Assembly (NCBI GenBank): GCA_017504795.1
Contig: JAFVQM010000027.1
Span: forward strand, 1-40,612
Direction of reading: 5' to 3'
DNA from: Clostridia bacterium
GTDB taxonomy: Bacteria > Bacillota > Clostridia > Christensenellales > Borkfalkiaceae
Length of the DNA: 40,612 bases
Shown: positions 1 to 10,007 of the stretch, piece after piece
Layout: every line of letters starts with the position of its first letter
Position numbering within the stretch: position 1 is the stretch's first letter
Notes under the pieces: model-generated
Database searches by the model: none
What the model saw: only the letters and a program-made list of their open reading frames with translations
What the model was told of the DNA's origin: nothing
Position numbers and translations under genes: made by a program

Positions 1-522
1 CCTTTCCCTCACGGTACTATACTCTATCGGTCACGTGGTCGTATTTAGCCTTAGGAGATGGTCCTCCTCCCTTCCGTCAGGATTCCTCGTGTCCCGACGT
101 ACTCCGGATTCCGCTAAACTTCGTCAAGTTTTTATATACGGGGCTTTTACCCTCTTCGGCTTACCTTTCTAGGTATATTCTACTAACTCGATTTCTTGCT
201 ATCTCGCGGTCCAAACCCCATAAGTATTTCTACTCATGGTTTAGGCTCTTCCAATTTCGCTCGCCACTACTTTCGGAATCGATTTTTTCTTTCTTTTCCT
301 CCGGGTAATTAGATGTTTCAGTTCCCCGGGTTCCCCTCATTACGCTATGTATTTACGTAATGATAATACAACATTACTTGTATTGAGTTTCCTCATTCGG
401 ATATCTACGGATCAACGTTCATTTGCAACTCCCCGTAGCTTTTCGCAGCTTGTCACGTCCTTCTTCGGCGCCATGTACCAAGGCATCCTCCTGTATGCTC
501 TTTGTAGCTTATTCTTTTCTAA
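1..522 (-). rRNA. 23S ribosomal RNA, 5' part, cut by the left edge
   Basis: Read on the minus strand, this matches the 5' domain of bacterial 23S rRNA: the AAGCTACAAAGAGC start, GGATGCCTTGG, the GGGGAACTGAAACATCTAA block, and CAGTACCGTGAGGGAAAGG-type sequence at the edge (E. coli position about 480). About 520 nt are present and the rest lies outside the window. The mature 5' end is placed near 516-525 by similarity and is approximate. No extra intervening sequence is obvious in this part. No 16S gene or tRNA lies upstream; the next gene is pgcA. Confidence 0.95.
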
Positions 523-684
523 CATAAGTTTGCACTTACGTCCTATACAGTCTTATTCTTCTCTTCAAAAAAAACTCAAAACGAACTTTCAATCATATAC
601 TCTCGTATTAACTCTTCTATTTTTACTAGAATATTCGTTTCTTTTTGCCTTCTGTACTTTGTTTCTCGTCTATATATCTTCTTA

Positions 685-714
685 AATATATATACTCTAC
701 TATGCAGTTGTCAA
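685..714 (-). promoter_or_regulatory. Promoter of the 23S rRNA gene
   Basis: On the minus strand a perfect TTGACA (709-714) is followed by an 18-nt spacer and TATATT (685-690); the TATATATATT run also allows a 16-nt spacer. It lies about 165 nt upstream of the mature 23S end with no 16S in between, so this 23S copy seems to be transcribed by itself. Confidence 0.7.
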
Positions 715-856
715 TCTACGCTGTGGGCAAAACAGCCCACCGCCGTCATTAGACAGCCTATAAATAATATCATTTTGAGAACCATAAGTCAAGCATTTTT
801 ACGCCCAAATAAATATTTTTTTGAAATTTTTTTTCAGTTAAAAATTATGATAAATA

Positions 857-886
857 AAGGGGTTTTTCATATATCGAAACCCCCTT
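857..886 (-). terminator. Terminator after pgcA
   Basis: The arms AAGGGGTTT (857-865) and AAACCCC (877-883) form a hairpin just beyond the pgcA stop. The minus-strand tail is CTTTATTTAT, only moderately T-rich, so termination may be partial. Confidence 0.7.
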
Positions 887-892
887 ATCAAT

Positions 893-2596
893 TTATTTAA
901 GCAATTTTTCAAAACCTTTGGTTAGTTGTTCGATTTTTTCGGTAGCGTCTTTCTCGCCACTTCCTAAAACCGAATAGTAAATTTTAAGTTTGGGCTCGGT
1001 GCCTGACGGTCTTAAACAAATAAACCCACCGCCCGCTAGTTCGTAATACAAGCAGTTGATTCCGCTGTATTCGAGTTTTTCGGCAATATCTCCCACCTTT
1101 CTCTCGCCCGATAAATAATCTCTTACGGCAACTATATCAAACCCGTCAACTTTAACAATAGAACTTCTCATTTTATCAACTACTGCGTTCATCTCGTCCA
1201 TCGCGGTTAAGCCCTTGTAGGCGATAGAAACCGTTTTATCGATAACGTAGCCGTATTTATTATATAAGGAATTAAGAACTTTATAAACTGACGTTTTGTT
1301 GTATTCGTAGTAGCAAGTCATTTCGGCAAAAAGCATACTTGCAACGACGGCGTCTTTATCCCTAGCGTGCGTTCCGCGAAGGTAACCGCAACTCTCTTCA
1401 AACCCGAAAAGGAAAACGTTAGACTTAGACTCTTCAAAGTTTTTAATCTTTTCGCCTATAAACTTAAAGCCAACGGGAACTTCCATTAAGGAAACGCCGT
1501 AGTCTTCGCAAACGGGTTTAACCATACCCGTTGAAACGAAACTTTTAATAACCGCACCGTTTGTGGGGAGTTTTTCGTCTTCTTTTAATCTTCTTAAAAC
1601 GTAGTCGGTAAGTAAAACACCCACTTGGTTGCCCGATAAGTTGATAAAATTACCGCTATCGTCACGGATAGCAACGCCAAGGCGGTCACTGTCGGGGTCT
1701 GTTCCAAATACGACGTCCGCCCCGATTTTATTTGCTAAATTCACGCCGAGCGTCATCGCTTCTTTGTTTTCGGGGTTGGGAACTTCAACAGTAGAAAAAT
1801 TCGGATCAGGTTTTACTTGCTCTTCTACCACGGAAACGTTGATGCCGAGTTTTTTCAAAACTTTCATAACGGGGGTGTAGCCCGTGCCGTGCAAGGGAGT
1901 GTAAACGATTTTAAGGTCTTTTCCAAGAAGTTTAACCGCCTTTTTAGAAAGCGAAAGTTTAGTTAGCGTTTTAACGTATTTATTTACGAACTTTTCGCCT
2001 AATACCTTTACGCCTTTTTGCGGTTTAATTTCGTTAAATTCACAAGCCTTTACAGAAAAATAATCTGTAATTTTTTCTATGTAATCTACTACCACCGCAG
2101 TTGCCTCGGGCGACATTTGCGCCCCGTCTTCCCCGTATACTTTATAGCCGTTGTATTCTTTGGGATTATGGCTTGCGGTTATCATAACGCCTGCTACCGC
2201 CTTGAAACTTCTCACCGCGTAAGAAAGCATAGGAACAGGGCTGGGGCTAGCAAAAATTCTAACGTTTATGCCGTTTTTCATTAAAACGCCTGCTGTTGCC
2301 ATAGCAAAAACGCTAGAATTACGCCTTGTATCGTACGAGATAACAACACCACTTTTCATAGCCTTTTCGCCAAGGGTTTTTATGTATTCCGCTAAGCCTT
2401 TGGTCGCTCTTTTAACGGTGTAAACGTTAATCATATTCGTACCCATGCCGATAAGCCCACGCATACCAGCCGTGCCGAATTTAAGTTCCGCGCCAAAACG
2501 ATATTCAATTTCCTTTTCGTCGCCTTCGATAAGGTTGAGTTCTTGACGTGCCAAATCGTCTTTAAGCCAAAGTTGATAATTTCTTATATAATCCAT
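893..2596 (-). CDS. pgcA: Phosphoglucomutase / phosphomannomutase
   Basis: A 567-residue alpha-D-phosphohexomutase that interconverts hexose 1- and 6-phosphates in the cytoplasm, linking glycolysis to sugar-nucleotide and cell-wall precursors. Diagnostic motifs, in order: the phosphoserine loop TASHNPKEYNGYKVYG near residue 140, the metal loop GTDPDSDRLG near 300, the sugar-binding loop FGFEESCGY near 400, and the phosphate-binding RPSGTEPKLK near 530. Length and motif order fit the PgcA type of Gram-positive bacteria rather than GlmM, which is a separate gene at 24993. The ATG has GGAGAAG just upstream. It is last in a run with nagA (11-nt gap). Glucose versus mannose preference cannot be read from sequence. 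Confidence 0.93.
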   Translation of the reverse strand: MDYIRNYQLWLKDDLARQELNLIEGDEKEIEYRFGAELKFGTAGMRGLIGMGTNMINVYTVKRATKGLAEYIKTLGEKAMKSGVVISYDTRRNSSVFAMATAGVLMKNGINVRIFASPSPVPMLSYAVRSFKAVAGVMITASHNPKEYNGYKVYGEDGAQMSPEATAVVVDYIEKITDYFSVKACEFNEIKPQKGVKVLGEKFVNKYVKTLTKLSLSKKAVKLLGKDLKIVYTPLHGTGYTPVMKVLKKLGINVSVVEEQVKPDPNFSTVEVPNPENKEAMTLGVNLANKIGADVVFGTDPDSDRLGVAIRDDSGNFINLSGNQVGVLLTDYVLRRLKEDEKLPTNGAVIKSFVSTGMVKPVCEDYGVSLMEVPVGFKFIGEKIKNFEESKSNVFLFGFEESCGYLRGTHARDKDAVVASMLFAEMTCYYEYNKTSVYKVLNSLYNKYGYVIDKTVSIAYKGLTAMDEMNAVVDKMRSSIVKVDGFDIVAVRDYLSGERKVGDIAEKLEYSGINCLYYELAGGGFICLRPSGTEPKLKIYYSVLGSGEKDATEKIEQLTKGFEKLLK

Positions 2597-2607
2597 AACT
2601 TCTCCGA

Positions 2608-3759
2608 TTATTTTTTATAGATAATTTTACCCTTTCTAACGGTTAATAAAACTTCGAAACTGTCTTTGTCGACAACGGCAAAGTTCGCTTGCTTGCCTTC
2701 TTTTATCGAACCCATTTTATCGTAAACGCCAAGGTTTTTAGCAGGGTTTGCGGTAGCAAAATCAACCGCAGTTTCAAGCGGAACGCCTGCCGATTTATGA
2801 ACGTTTTTAACCGCGTCGTTCATTTTAAGAACGCTACCTGCCAAAGTGCCGTCAACAAGCCTAGCCTCGCCGTTTTTAACTATAACGAGTTGTCCGCCTA
2901 GTTCACTTTCACCGTCGGGCATATGTTTAGCGCGCATACTGTCGGTAATTAAAATTACCTTATCGCTCGGTTTGTTTTTAATAACGAGTTTAATTGCAGG
3001 AACGCTAACGTGTATAAGGTCGCATATGAGTTCGCAAGAAAGTTCGTCCATTAGTAACGCAGAACCTACCACGCCCGCGTCACGATGATGTAGCCCCGTT
3101 TGTGCGTTATACGTATGCGTAACGTTGCTCATGCCCCACGAAACGGCGTTTTCACAGTCTTTATACTTAGCGCCCGTGTGCGCAATAGACGCAACAATTT
3201 TATTTTCTTTAAGGAATTTAACTAAACTTTCAGCGCCATCAACTTCGGGTGCTAACGATACGATTTTAATGTTTCCACCAGCGTAGTCGAGATATTTTTT
3301 CATAACGTCAACCGACGGGTTTACCACGTATTCAAGCGGTTGTGCGCCAACGTGTTTGGGGGATATGAACGGGCCTTCTAAGTGAACGCCTAAAAGTTCT
3401 GCTCCACTATCCTTATTTAATTGTATGTACGAATTAACCGATTTAAGCGCGTTTTCAATATTTTTAGGGCTTTGCGTCATAGTAGTTGCCAAAAACCCTA
3501 CCGTACCTTCACTTGCTATCGCGGTTGCGATATCGCTAAGGGCTTCGGTCGTGCCGTCCATCGCGTCGGCTTTTTTAGCGCCGTGGATATGCTCGTCAAT
3601 AAACCCGGGGAGCACTAGCGCGTTTTCAGAAATACTAGCGATTTCTTCGATATCTAAGCCCGATTTTATATCTTTAATAAGCCCGTTTTCAAACGAAATA
3701 TCGGTTTTAATAAAGCCTTTGCCTTCAACGTAAGCGTTAACGTTTTTAAGTCCTTTCAT
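2608..3759 (-). CDS. nagA: N-acetylglucosamine-6-phosphate deacetylase
   Basis: An amidohydrolase-fold enzyme removing acetate from GlcNAc-6-phosphate, giving glucosamine-6-phosphate for glycolysis or peptidoglycan recycling. Visible motifs: the metal site LPGFIDEHIHG, HLEGPFISPKHVG, the His-containing AHTGAKY and THTYNAQTGLHHRD, and the catalytic Asp in ILITDSM. A GTG four codons upstream (3771) would lengthen it to 387 residues, but the ATG at 3759 has GAGGT five bases before it, so 383 residues is preferred. With that start the gap to the upstream gene is 8 nt. The neighbour pgcA handles related sugar phosphates; nagB is not in the window. Confidence 0.93.
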   Translation of the reverse strand: MKGLKNVNAYVEGKGFIKTDISFENGLIKDIKSGLDIEEIASISENALVLPGFIDEHIHGAKKADAMDGTTEALSDIATAIASEGTVGFLATTMTQSPKNIENALKSVNSYIQLNKDSGAELLGVHLEGPFISPKHVGAQPLEYVVNPSVDVMKKYLDYAGGNIKIVSLAPEVDGAESLVKFLKENKIVASIAHTGAKYKDCENAVSWGMSNVTHTYNAQTGLHHRDAGVVGSALLMDELSCELICDLIHVSVPAIKLVIKNKPSDKVILITDSMRAKHMPDGESELGGQLVIVKNGEARLVDGTLAGSVLKMNDAVKNVHKSAGVPLETAVDFATANPAKNLGVYDKMGSIKEGKQANFAVVDKDSFEVLLTVRKGKIIYKK

Positions 3760-3767
3760 AATGTACC

Positions 3768-4169
3768 TCACTTTACGAATTTATTATAAATTTGTCTTTG
3801 CTTTTGAATTTCTTTTTCGCGAACTTGTTCAAGCGCGTTTTTGTATTTAACTAGTTTTTTCTTCCACATCGGTTTAAGTATAAAAAACCAACCTAAAACC
3901 GCAAACAAAATAACTGCAACTATTATCGTGTATAGTAAAACGCTACTAGAAAACCCGTCCGCAATAAACCCTACCACTAGCATAAACACGGGAAGAACTA
4001 GCATTACAGAAAGTATTATACACGAAAAATTGAGAACTTTGCTATAATTTACGATATTGTTAATTTGGGTGGTGTAAAAAGCCCTTTCGCCAAACTTTCT
4101 AATCTTTTCCATTTCTCGGTTAGAAAGGCTTTTTTCTTTTTGCTGTTTGATAAACTCGTCTCTAATCAT
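3768..4169 (-). CDS. Small two-pass membrane protein, unknown
   Basis: A 133-residue protein I do not recognise. A charged N-terminal helix (residues 1-40) is followed by two hydrophobic segments (about 45-68 and 75-98) and a Lys/Gln-rich, probably helical tail, so both ends are likely cytoplasmic. Its ATG overlaps the uvrA stop by 8 nt (ATGATTAG), showing translational coupling, and its stop lies 8 nt before nagA. No enzymatic motif is visible. Position between uvrA and nagA suggests co-transcription, not a shared function. Confidence 0.8.
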   Translation of the reverse strand: MIRDEFIKQQKEKSLSNREMEKIRKFGERAFYTTQINNIVNYSKVLNFSCIILSVMLVLPVFMLVVGFIADGFSSSVLLYTIIVAVILFAVLGWFFILKPMWKKKLVKYKNALEQVREKEIQKQRQIYNKFVK

Positions 4170-6990
4170 TACTTTTCTCCAAAATTCTACTTATAAACCT
4201 ACCCGTGTGGCTAACTGCTTTCTTAGCAACTTCTTCGGGCGTACCCGTCGCAATAATTTCACCGCCGTTCTCACCGCCTTCTGGCCCTAAATCTACGATA
4301 TAATCGGCAGTCTTTATAACGTCTAAATTGTGCTCGATTACGATAACGGTGTTACCCCCGTCACGCAGTTTATATAGTATGGATATTAGTTTTTCAACGT
4401 CGTACGTGGAAAGCCCCGTGGTAGGCTCGTCTAAAATGTATAGCGTTTTACCCGTTGAACGCTTTGATAGTTCGGTTGCAAGTTTAACCCTTTGCGCCTC
4501 GCCACCAGATAGCGTAGTTGCAGGTTGACCAAGTTTGATATACCCTAGCCCCACGTCTTTAAGCGTTTTGATTTTACTATATATTCTAGGAACGCTCTCG
4601 AAAAAGTCGGTCGCTTCGTCTACCGTCATTTCAAGTACGTCGGATATGTTTTTACCCTTGTATTTAACTTCTAAGGTTTCGCGGTTGTAACGCTTACCCT
4701 TACACACTTCACACGGAACGAAAACGTCGGGCAAAAAGTGCATTTCGATAGTTATAATACCGTCACCTGAACAATGTTCACACCTACCGCCTTGAACGTT
4801 GAAACTAAACCTACCTGCGGTGTAACCCCTTTCTTTAGCGTCAAGCGTTGATGCAAAAAGTTCTCTAATATAGGTAAACACGCCCGTATAAGTTGCGGGG
4901 TTACTTCTCGGCGTTTTGCCGATAGGCGACTGGTATATCGCGATAACCTTGTCAAAGTGTTCAAGCCCCAAAATCTCGTCACAATCGCCCTTTCTTACCT
5001 TGGCGTTGTTGAGTTTATCGGCAACAACGGGGTATAAAACTTCGTTAATTAGTGAACTTTTACCGCTACCCGACACCCCCGTCACCGCGGTAATTACGCC
5101 AACGGGGAAATCAACCGTAACGTTTTTAAGGTTGTTTTGCCTTGCGCCTTTCACGGTTAAAACTCTACCGTCACTTTTAGTTCTAAACGGCGGAATTTCT
5201 ATCTTTCGCCTTCCCGATAAATAATCGCCCGTTATAGAGTTTTTGCAAGAAATTAGCCCCGAAACGCCCCCAGCGTAGACTATTTCGCCCCCGTGAACGC
5301 CTGCTTTTGGACCGATATCGACGACGTAATCGGCAGAGCGAATAGTATCTTCGTCGTGCTCGACTACTATTAAGGTGTTTCCTAAATCGCGTAGTTTTTT
5401 AAGCGAGTTTATAAGCCTTTCGTTGTCGCGCTGATGAAGACCTATACTAGGCTCGTCCAAAATATACAAAACGCCCGTTAAACCGCTACCTATTTGAGTT
5501 GCAAGCCTAATTCGTTGCGCTTCGCCACCAGAAAGCGAACCCGCCCCACGCGATAGCGTTAAGTAGTTAAGCCCCACTTCTCTAAGGAAATTGAGCCTTG
5601 CCTTTATCTCTTTTATTACGTTTTTAGAAATAATTTTTTCAGTTTCCGTTAGCGTTAAATTTTCGATAAAGAAATATATATCTTCAACCGATAAATCGCA
5701 AACTTTATCTATCGTTTGACCGTTTATGGTAACTGCAAGCGCTTCTTTTTTAAGCCTTTTTCCACCGCACGTTTTACACGGCAGAGAGAACATATACTTT
5801 TCTATCTCGCTTTTAGTGTAGTCGGAAGTCGTTTCGCGGTAACGCCTTTCAAGGTTAGGAATAACGCCTTCGAAACTAGAATTAAAACTACCGCTAAACG
5901 TTTTGGTGTTGTATTTCATTTCAATTTTTTCGCCACCGTTACCGTAAAGCAAAATGTCTAAAACGTCTCGCGGTAAATCTTTAATAGGCGTATCCATTGA
6001 AAAGCCGTAGTATTTAGCAAGCGAGTTAAAATACATACTCGCCATGCGCCCCGTATCTAAATTCCAACCCGTTATCGTGAGCGCACCGTCGTTTAGCGAC
6101 CTATCGGTGTTGCCAAGAACGAGTTTTTCGTCAACCGCCATCTTAAAGCCTAACCCCTTACAGTCAGGGCAAGCGCCAAACGGGTTATTAAACGAAAATA
6201 GCCTTGGCTCGATTTCGGGTATCGAAATACCACAATCGGGGCAAGCGTAGTTGGTAGAATAAAGGTCTTCTTTGCCGTTGCACTCTATAACCACTAGCCC
6301 GTCTGCTAATTTTAATGCGTTTTCAACGCTATCGGTAAGCCTTTTTTGAATACCGCTTTTAACGATAAGGCGGTCAACTACTACGCTAATGTTGTGTTTT
6401 ACGTTTTTTTCAAGTTTGATTTTTTCGGATAAATCGTAAACCGTTCCGTCGATAGAAACCCTAGCGTAACCCGATTTTTTATAACCGTCAAGTTGCTTTT
6501 CGAACTCGCCTTTTCTACCGCGAACGACGGGTGCGTTGACGTAAATTTTCGAGCCTTCTTCCATAAGCATAACTCTATCGACAATCTCGTCGATTGACTG
6601 ACGGCGTATCTCTTTCCCGCACTCAGGACAATGCGGAACGCCTATTTTTGCGTATAAAAGCCTAAAATAATCGTAAATTTCAGTAACCGTGCCCACGGTA
6701 GAACGCGGGTTGTTTGAAGTTGTTTTTTGGTCGATAGAAATGGCTGGGGATAGCCCTTGAATTTCGTCAACGTCGGGCTTTTCCATTTGCCCTAAGAACT
6801 GGCGCGCGTAACTAGATAAACTCTCCATATACTTTCTTTGCCCTTCGGCAAAAATGGTATCAAAAGCGAGCGTAGACTTTCCGCTCCCCGATAACCCCGT
6901 AAACACTACGAGTTTATCGCGCGGAATTTCAACGCTTATATTTTTAAGATTATTCTGTTTTGCGCCTTTTACGATTATATTTTTTTCCAT
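4162..6990 (-). CDS. uvrA: Excinuclease ABC subunit A
   Basis: UvrA, 942 residues, the damage-recognising ATPase of nucleotide excision repair that loads UvrB. Both ABC modules are complete: Walker [14 protein letters not shown] near the start and [13 protein letters not shown] near 640; signature LSGGEAQRI and [12 protein letters not shown]; Walker B YILDEP twice. Zinc-binding cysteines appear as [13 protein letters not shown] and [16 protein letters not shown]. The length is normal for the family. There is no clear ribosome binding site before the ATG, only AT-rich sequence. It is separated from uvrB by 180 nt that include the self-complementary block at 7039-7173. Confidence 0.97.
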   Translation of the reverse strand: MEKNIIVKGAKQNNLKNISVEIPRDKLVVFTGLSGSGKSTLAFDTIFAEGQRKYMESLSSYARQFLGQMEKPDVDEIQGLSPAISIDQKTTSNNPRSTVGTVTEIYDYFRLLYAKIGVPHCPECGKEIRRQSIDEIVDRVMLMEEGSKIYVNAPVVRGRKGEFEKQLDGYKKSGYARVSIDGTVYDLSEKIKLEKNVKHNISVVVDRLIVKSGIQKRLTDSVENALKLADGLVVIECNGKEDLYSTNYACPDCGISIPEIEPRLFSFNNPFGACPDCKGLGFKMAVDEKLVLGNTDRSLNDGALTITGWNLDTGRMASMYFNSLAKYYGFSMDTPIKDLPRDVLDILLYGNGGEKIEMKYNTKTFSGSFNSSFEGVIPNLERRYRETTSDYTKSEIEKYMFSLPCKTCGGKRLKKEALAVTINGQTIDKVCDLSVEDIYFFIENLTLTETEKIISKNVIKEIKARLNFLREVGLNYLTLSRGAGSLSGGEAQRIRLATQIGSGLTGVLYILDEPSIGLHQRDNERLINSLKKLRDLGNTLIVVEHDEDTIRSADYVVDIGPKAGVHGGEIVYAGGVSGLISCKNSITGDYLSGRRKIEIPPFRTKSDGRVLTVKGARQNNLKNVTVDFPVGVITAVTGVSGSGKSSLINEVLYPVVADKLNNAKVRKGDCDEILGLEHFDKVIAIYQSPIGKTPRSNPATYTGVFTYIRELFASTLDAKERGYTAGRFSFNVQGGRCEHCSGDGIITIEMHFLPDVFVPCEVCKGKRYNRETLEVKYKGKNISDVLEMTVDEATDFFESVPRIYSKIKTLKDVGLGYIKLGQPATTLSGGEAQRVKLATELSKRSTGKTLYILDEPTTGLSTYDVEKLISILYKLRDGGNTVIVIEHNLDVIKTADYIVDLGPEGGENGGEIIATGTPEEVAKKAVSHTGRFISRILEKSND

Positions 6991-7038
6991 AAGTTTTTAT
7001 TTTTTAAGTGTTTACTTTTGAAGCGTCGACAAAATAAA

Positions 7039-7173
7039 TAGTTGATTAGTAAAGCGGTTTGACGGATGAAATACAAAAAATTACAAAGTTCTTACGAGGG
7101 CGCATACCCTTAGCGGTCTGTAACCGAGTAAAACTACAGTAATTTGAAGTAGTTTACCGTCAAAAATCAACTA
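7039..7173 (-). other. Self-complementary block between uvrB and uvrA
   Basis: The ends pair over 17 bp: AATCAACTA plus CCGTCAAA (7157-7173, continuous) with TAGTTGATT (7039-7047) and TTTGACGG (7058-7065), leaving a 10-nt bulge. Inside are further perfect stems: AACTAC/GTAGTT (132-137 and 149-154 of the 7000s) and CGGT/ACCG (7114-7117, 7123-7126). On the minus strand the 5' arm starts exactly at the uvrB stop codon TAG. It could be an mRNA structure that sets the uvrB:uvrA ratio, or a miniature inverted-repeat element lodged at the stop. There is no T-tract, so it is not a simple terminator. Confidence 0.55.
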
Positions 7174-9150
7174 GGTGTTTGGGCGTAGCTTCTTTTTAAG
7201 ACTAGCAATAGTATCCCTAATTTCAATACACCTTTCAAAATCAAGGCTTTGTGACGCTATTTTCATAAGCGCTTTAAGTTTTTCAATCTCTTCGGGGATA
7301 TCGCTTAGTTTTATATCCTTAGTTTTGTCTATCTTTTTAGAAATTTCAAGCGTGTTTTTTACGTCCTTTATTATCGTTTTAGGAACGATATTATGCTCTT
7401 TATTATACGCCTTTTGAACGGCTCTACGTCGCTCGGTTTCGTCGATAGCGCGTTTCATACTGCCGGTCATTTCGTCGGCGTACATAATAACTCTTCCTTC
7501 TGAGTTTCTAGCCGTTCTACCTATCGTCTGAATAAGCGACGTATCCGACCGCAAAAAACCTTCCTTGTCGGCGTCAAGTATACAAACGAGTTTAACTTCG
7601 GGGATATCAAGCCCTTCTCTTAAAAGGTTGATACCCACGAGTACGTCAATCTCGCCACGGCGGAGTTCTTGAATAATGTCAATTCGCTCAAGCGTGTCGA
7701 TATCGCTGTGCATATAACGCGTTTTTACACCGCGTTCTTTCAAAAACTCGGTAAGGCTTTCGGCAGTTTTTTTGGTAAGAGTGGTTATTAAAACCCTACC
7801 GCCTGTCGCCACCGTTTTAGAAATTTCACTCTCAACGTCGTCAATTTGCCCAAGCGTTTTTCTAACTTCCACTTCGGGATCAACTAGCCCCGTTGGGCGT
7901 ATGATTTGCTCGGCAAAATTATCGGCGCGCTCGGTTTCGTAAGGCCCGGGCGTTGCCGAAACGCATATAATTTGGTTTATGCGCTGTTCAAACTCTTCAA
8001 ATTTAAGCGGGCGGTTATCGTAGGCGGAATTAAGCCTAAACCCGTAGTCTACTAGGTTTTTCTTTCTCGAACGGTCGCCGTTATACATAGCGCGAAGTTG
8101 CGGTATGGTCATATGGCTTTCGTCAATAAAAAGCAAAAAGTTTTTAGGAAAGTAATCAAGCAAGGTAAACGGCGGTTCACCGGGGGCGCGCCCGTCAAAA
8201 TACCTACTGTAATTTTCAACACCGCTACAATACCCAATTTCCGTCATCATCTCGATATCGTAAGAAGTTCTTTGTTTAAGCCGTTGCGACTCTAAAAGTT
8301 TACCGCTATCACTAAGCGCCTTAACTTCGTCTTCCATATCGCAAGTAATGAGTTTAAGCGCGTTTTCCATAATATCACTGCCAACGGCGTAGTGGCTCGC
8401 GGGGAAAATAACCGCGTGTTTAAGTTCGCAAATAGGCTCGCCCGTAAGATAGTGAATTTCGGTAATTTTATCAATCTCGTCGCCAAAAAATTCCACCCTT
8501 ATAACCGTTTCGGTGTTACTTGCAGGGAATATATCAACGATATCTCCCCTAACCCTAAACGAACTTCTTTGAAAATCTAAATCTTTTCGCTCGTAGTGGA
8601 TAGATACGAGTTTGCGCATCAAAGCGTCCCTATCGTATTCTTCGCCACGCCTAAGCGATACCGCTAGGCGGTAATACTCTTCGGGTGCACCAAGTCCGTA
8701 TATACAACTGACGGACGCCACCACCAAAACGTCATTTCTCTCGCCGAGCGCACTCGTTGCGCTGTGGCGAAGTTTGTCAATCTCGTCGTTTATAGACAAG
8801 TCTTTTTCAATATACGTATCCGACGCAGGCAGATAAGACTCCGGCTGATAATAATCGTAATACGAAACGAAATACTCTACCGCGTTTTCGGGAAAGAACT
8901 CTCTAAACTCGTTGCAAAGTTGCGCGGCAAGGGTTTTATTGTGGGCAATAACGAGCGTTGGGCGTTGAACGTTATTTATAACGTTAGCCATAGTAAAGGT
9001 TTTACCGCTACCCGTTACGCCGACGAGAACTTGGGTTTTAAGCCCGTCGAAAACGCCTTCGGTTAGCGACTTTATCGCACTAGGCTGGTCGCCCGTTGGC
9101 TTGTAAGGGCTTTTAAGTATGAACTTTTTATCTTTTTTACCACTTGCCAT
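7171..9150 (-). CDS. uvrB: Excinuclease ABC subunit B
   Basis: UvrB, 659 residues, the helicase-fold damage-verification protein of nucleotide excision repair. It shows Walker [14 protein letters not shown], the beta-hairpin region [17 protein letters not shown] that inserts into DNA, the DEAD-like IDESH box, helicase motif [15 protein letters not shown], and a C-terminal UVR coiled-coil (about residues 620-655, [10 protein letters not shown]...[10 protein letters not shown]) that contacts UvrC. The ATG at 9150 has no obvious ribosome binding site and sits just after AT-rich TAATATAAAA, so a very short leader is possible. uvrC is not in the window. Confidence 0.97.
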   Translation of the reverse strand: MASGKKDKKFILKSPYKPTGDQPSAIKSLTEGVFDGLKTQVLVGVTGSGKTFTMANVINNVQRPTLVIAHNKTLAAQLCNEFREFFPENAVEYFVSYYDYYQPESYLPASDTYIEKDLSINDEIDKLRHSATSALGERNDVLVVASVSCIYGLGAPEEYYRLAVSLRRGEEYDRDALMRKLVSIHYERKDLDFQRSSFRVRGDIVDIFPASNTETVIRVEFFGDEIDKITEIHYLTGEPICELKHAVIFPASHYAVGSDIMENALKLITCDMEDEVKALSDSGKLLESQRLKQRTSYDIEMMTEIGYCSGVENYSRYFDGRAPGEPPFTLLDYFPKNFLLFIDESHMTIPQLRAMYNGDRSRKKNLVDYGFRLNSAYDNRPLKFEEFEQRINQIICVSATPGPYETERADNFAEQIIRPTGLVDPEVEVRKTLGQIDDVESEISKTVATGGRVLITTLTKKTAESLTEFLKERGVKTRYMHSDIDTLERIDIIQELRRGEIDVLVGINLLREGLDIPEVKLVCILDADKEGFLRSDTSLIQTIGRTARNSEGRVIMYADEMTGSMKRAIDETERRRAVQKAYNKEHNIVPKTIIKDVKNTLEISKKIDKTKDIKLSDIPEEIEKLKALMKIASQSLDFERCIEIRDTIASLKKKLRPNT

Positions 9151-9192
9151 ACACTTTTATATTAACATATATTTTTAATAAAATAAACGGTT

Positions 9193-9549
9193 TTAAGAAA
9201 ATATCATAAATAAAATTCTACCTATTATAAAAGAAACCACCGCACCTAGTGCCGTAATCGTTAGTTTTAGCCGTAAATCTTTAACGTCTTCTAAAAACTC
9301 GGCTTTGTAGTTAAGCCCTTTACTAGTCAGCGTTATGCAGTAATACGGCTCGTCCTTTTTGAAGGTGTTAATAACTTCAATATAACCGCGTGCCGATAGT
9401 GAAACTATAATTTTTTCAACTTCTTCGTTAGATAGTTTTTTATAGTTATCTGAAAACGCAGAAATTAGCGGAACGCTAAGGAGCGAATTTCCACTTTCTG
9501 AATTATCGTTTATTATCTTTAATACTACTCTTTGTTTTTTTGATAGCAT
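9193..9549 (-). CDS. Small protein with winged-helix-like head and membrane tail
   Basis: A 118-residue protein I do not recognise. Residues 1-85 have the rhythm of a winged-helix domain (LSNEEVEKIIVSLSARGYIEV followed by a strand-rich turn and ITLTSKG). A single hydrophobic segment at about 93-117 ends the protein. The same layout is seen in the gene four bases upstream, and the two look like diverged duplicates. Its ATG has AAGGT ahead of it. The head should face the cytoplasm. No DNA-binding specificity can be claimed. Confidence 0.75.
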   Translation of the reverse strand: MLSKKQRVVLKIINDNSESGNSLLSVPLISAFSDNYKKLSNEEVEKIIVSLSARGYIEVINTFKKDEPYYCITLTSKGLNYKAEFLEDVKDLRLKLTITALGAVVSFIIGRILFMIFS

Positions 9550-9553
9550 AACT

Positions 9554-9925
9554 TTACCTTATAAGCATTAAAACCGCTAAAAAAGCCCCTAAAAAACCGC
9601 CTAAAACCCCACCGAACAACGCCCAACCAAAACTAGCAAAATTGATTTTATTATCCCGCTTTGTTTGGGCGTTTATATCGCTTTGATAAGAACGCGCTTT
9701 TTGTGTTGGAATTAAGCAATATTCCGCACTAGAAAAATACCTTAAATTTATATACCCTAGCCCCGATAAAAGTTTAACGCTATCGCTTATTTTTTCTTCG
9801 GTTAAACTCAGGCTTTTTGGCGATGCTAAAATAACGTCCTTTACTTCTAAAACACCGTAACCACTACCCACGGGGCAAAGTTTTAATATAAGGCTAAGAA
9901 TAAAAAGCGTAGCGTTATCTAACAT
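9554..9925 (-). CDS. Paralogue of the neighbour: winged-helix-like head, membrane tail
   Basis: A 123-residue protein of the same plan as the gene at 9193-9549: an N-terminal helical region, a recognition-helix-like EEKISDSVKLLSGLGYINLR, a short strand turn with YCLIPTQKA, then a basic linker and a Gly-rich hydrophobic C-terminal segment (about residues 97-122). Similarity to the neighbour is in spacing and pattern (both have G(Y)I after a leucine-rich helix) rather than high identity. The ribosome binding site is weak (AGG). Function unknown. Confidence 0.72.
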   Translation of the reverse strand: MLDNATLFILSLILKLCPVGSGYGVLEVKDVILASPKSLSLTEEKISDSVKLLSGLGYINLRYFSSAEYCLIPTQKARSYQSDINAQTKRDNKINFASFGWALFGGVLGGFLGAFLAVLMLIR

Positions 9926-9960
9926 ACTATTATTTTGCCTAACTTTACTTATAAAAATAC

Positions 9961-9993
9961 AAAAAAATACGGTGGAATATCCACCGTATTTTC
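9961..9993 (-). terminator. Terminator after the large secreted protein
   Basis: A perfect 10-bp hairpin, AATACGGTGG (966-975 of the 9000s) with CCACCGTATT (981-990), followed on the minus strand by seven T residues. It ends the secreted-protein operon. Confidence 0.9.
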
Positions 9994-10007
9994 GTTGTTA
10001 TTAAGTT

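Larger units (their letters stand above)
523..892 (-). other. 23S leader and gap to pgcA, no gene
   Basis: No coding sequence is credible here. From right to left it holds the pgcA terminator, an AT-rich stretch, a perfect 6-bp hairpin (GTGGGC at 723-728, GCCCAC at 735-740), the 23S promoter, and about 155 nt of leader RNA before the mature 23S end. An open frame at 347-685 on the plus strand is a by-product of rRNA and AT-rich leader. Confidence 0.7.

Noticed and set aside
347-685. 112-residue open frame on the plus strand
   Set aside because: It lies antisense to the 23S rRNA 5' end and its leader.
7039-7173. Ordinary intrinsic terminator between uvrB and uvrA
   Set aside because: The closing stem is long and bulged, encloses about 90 nt, and has no T-tract on either strand.
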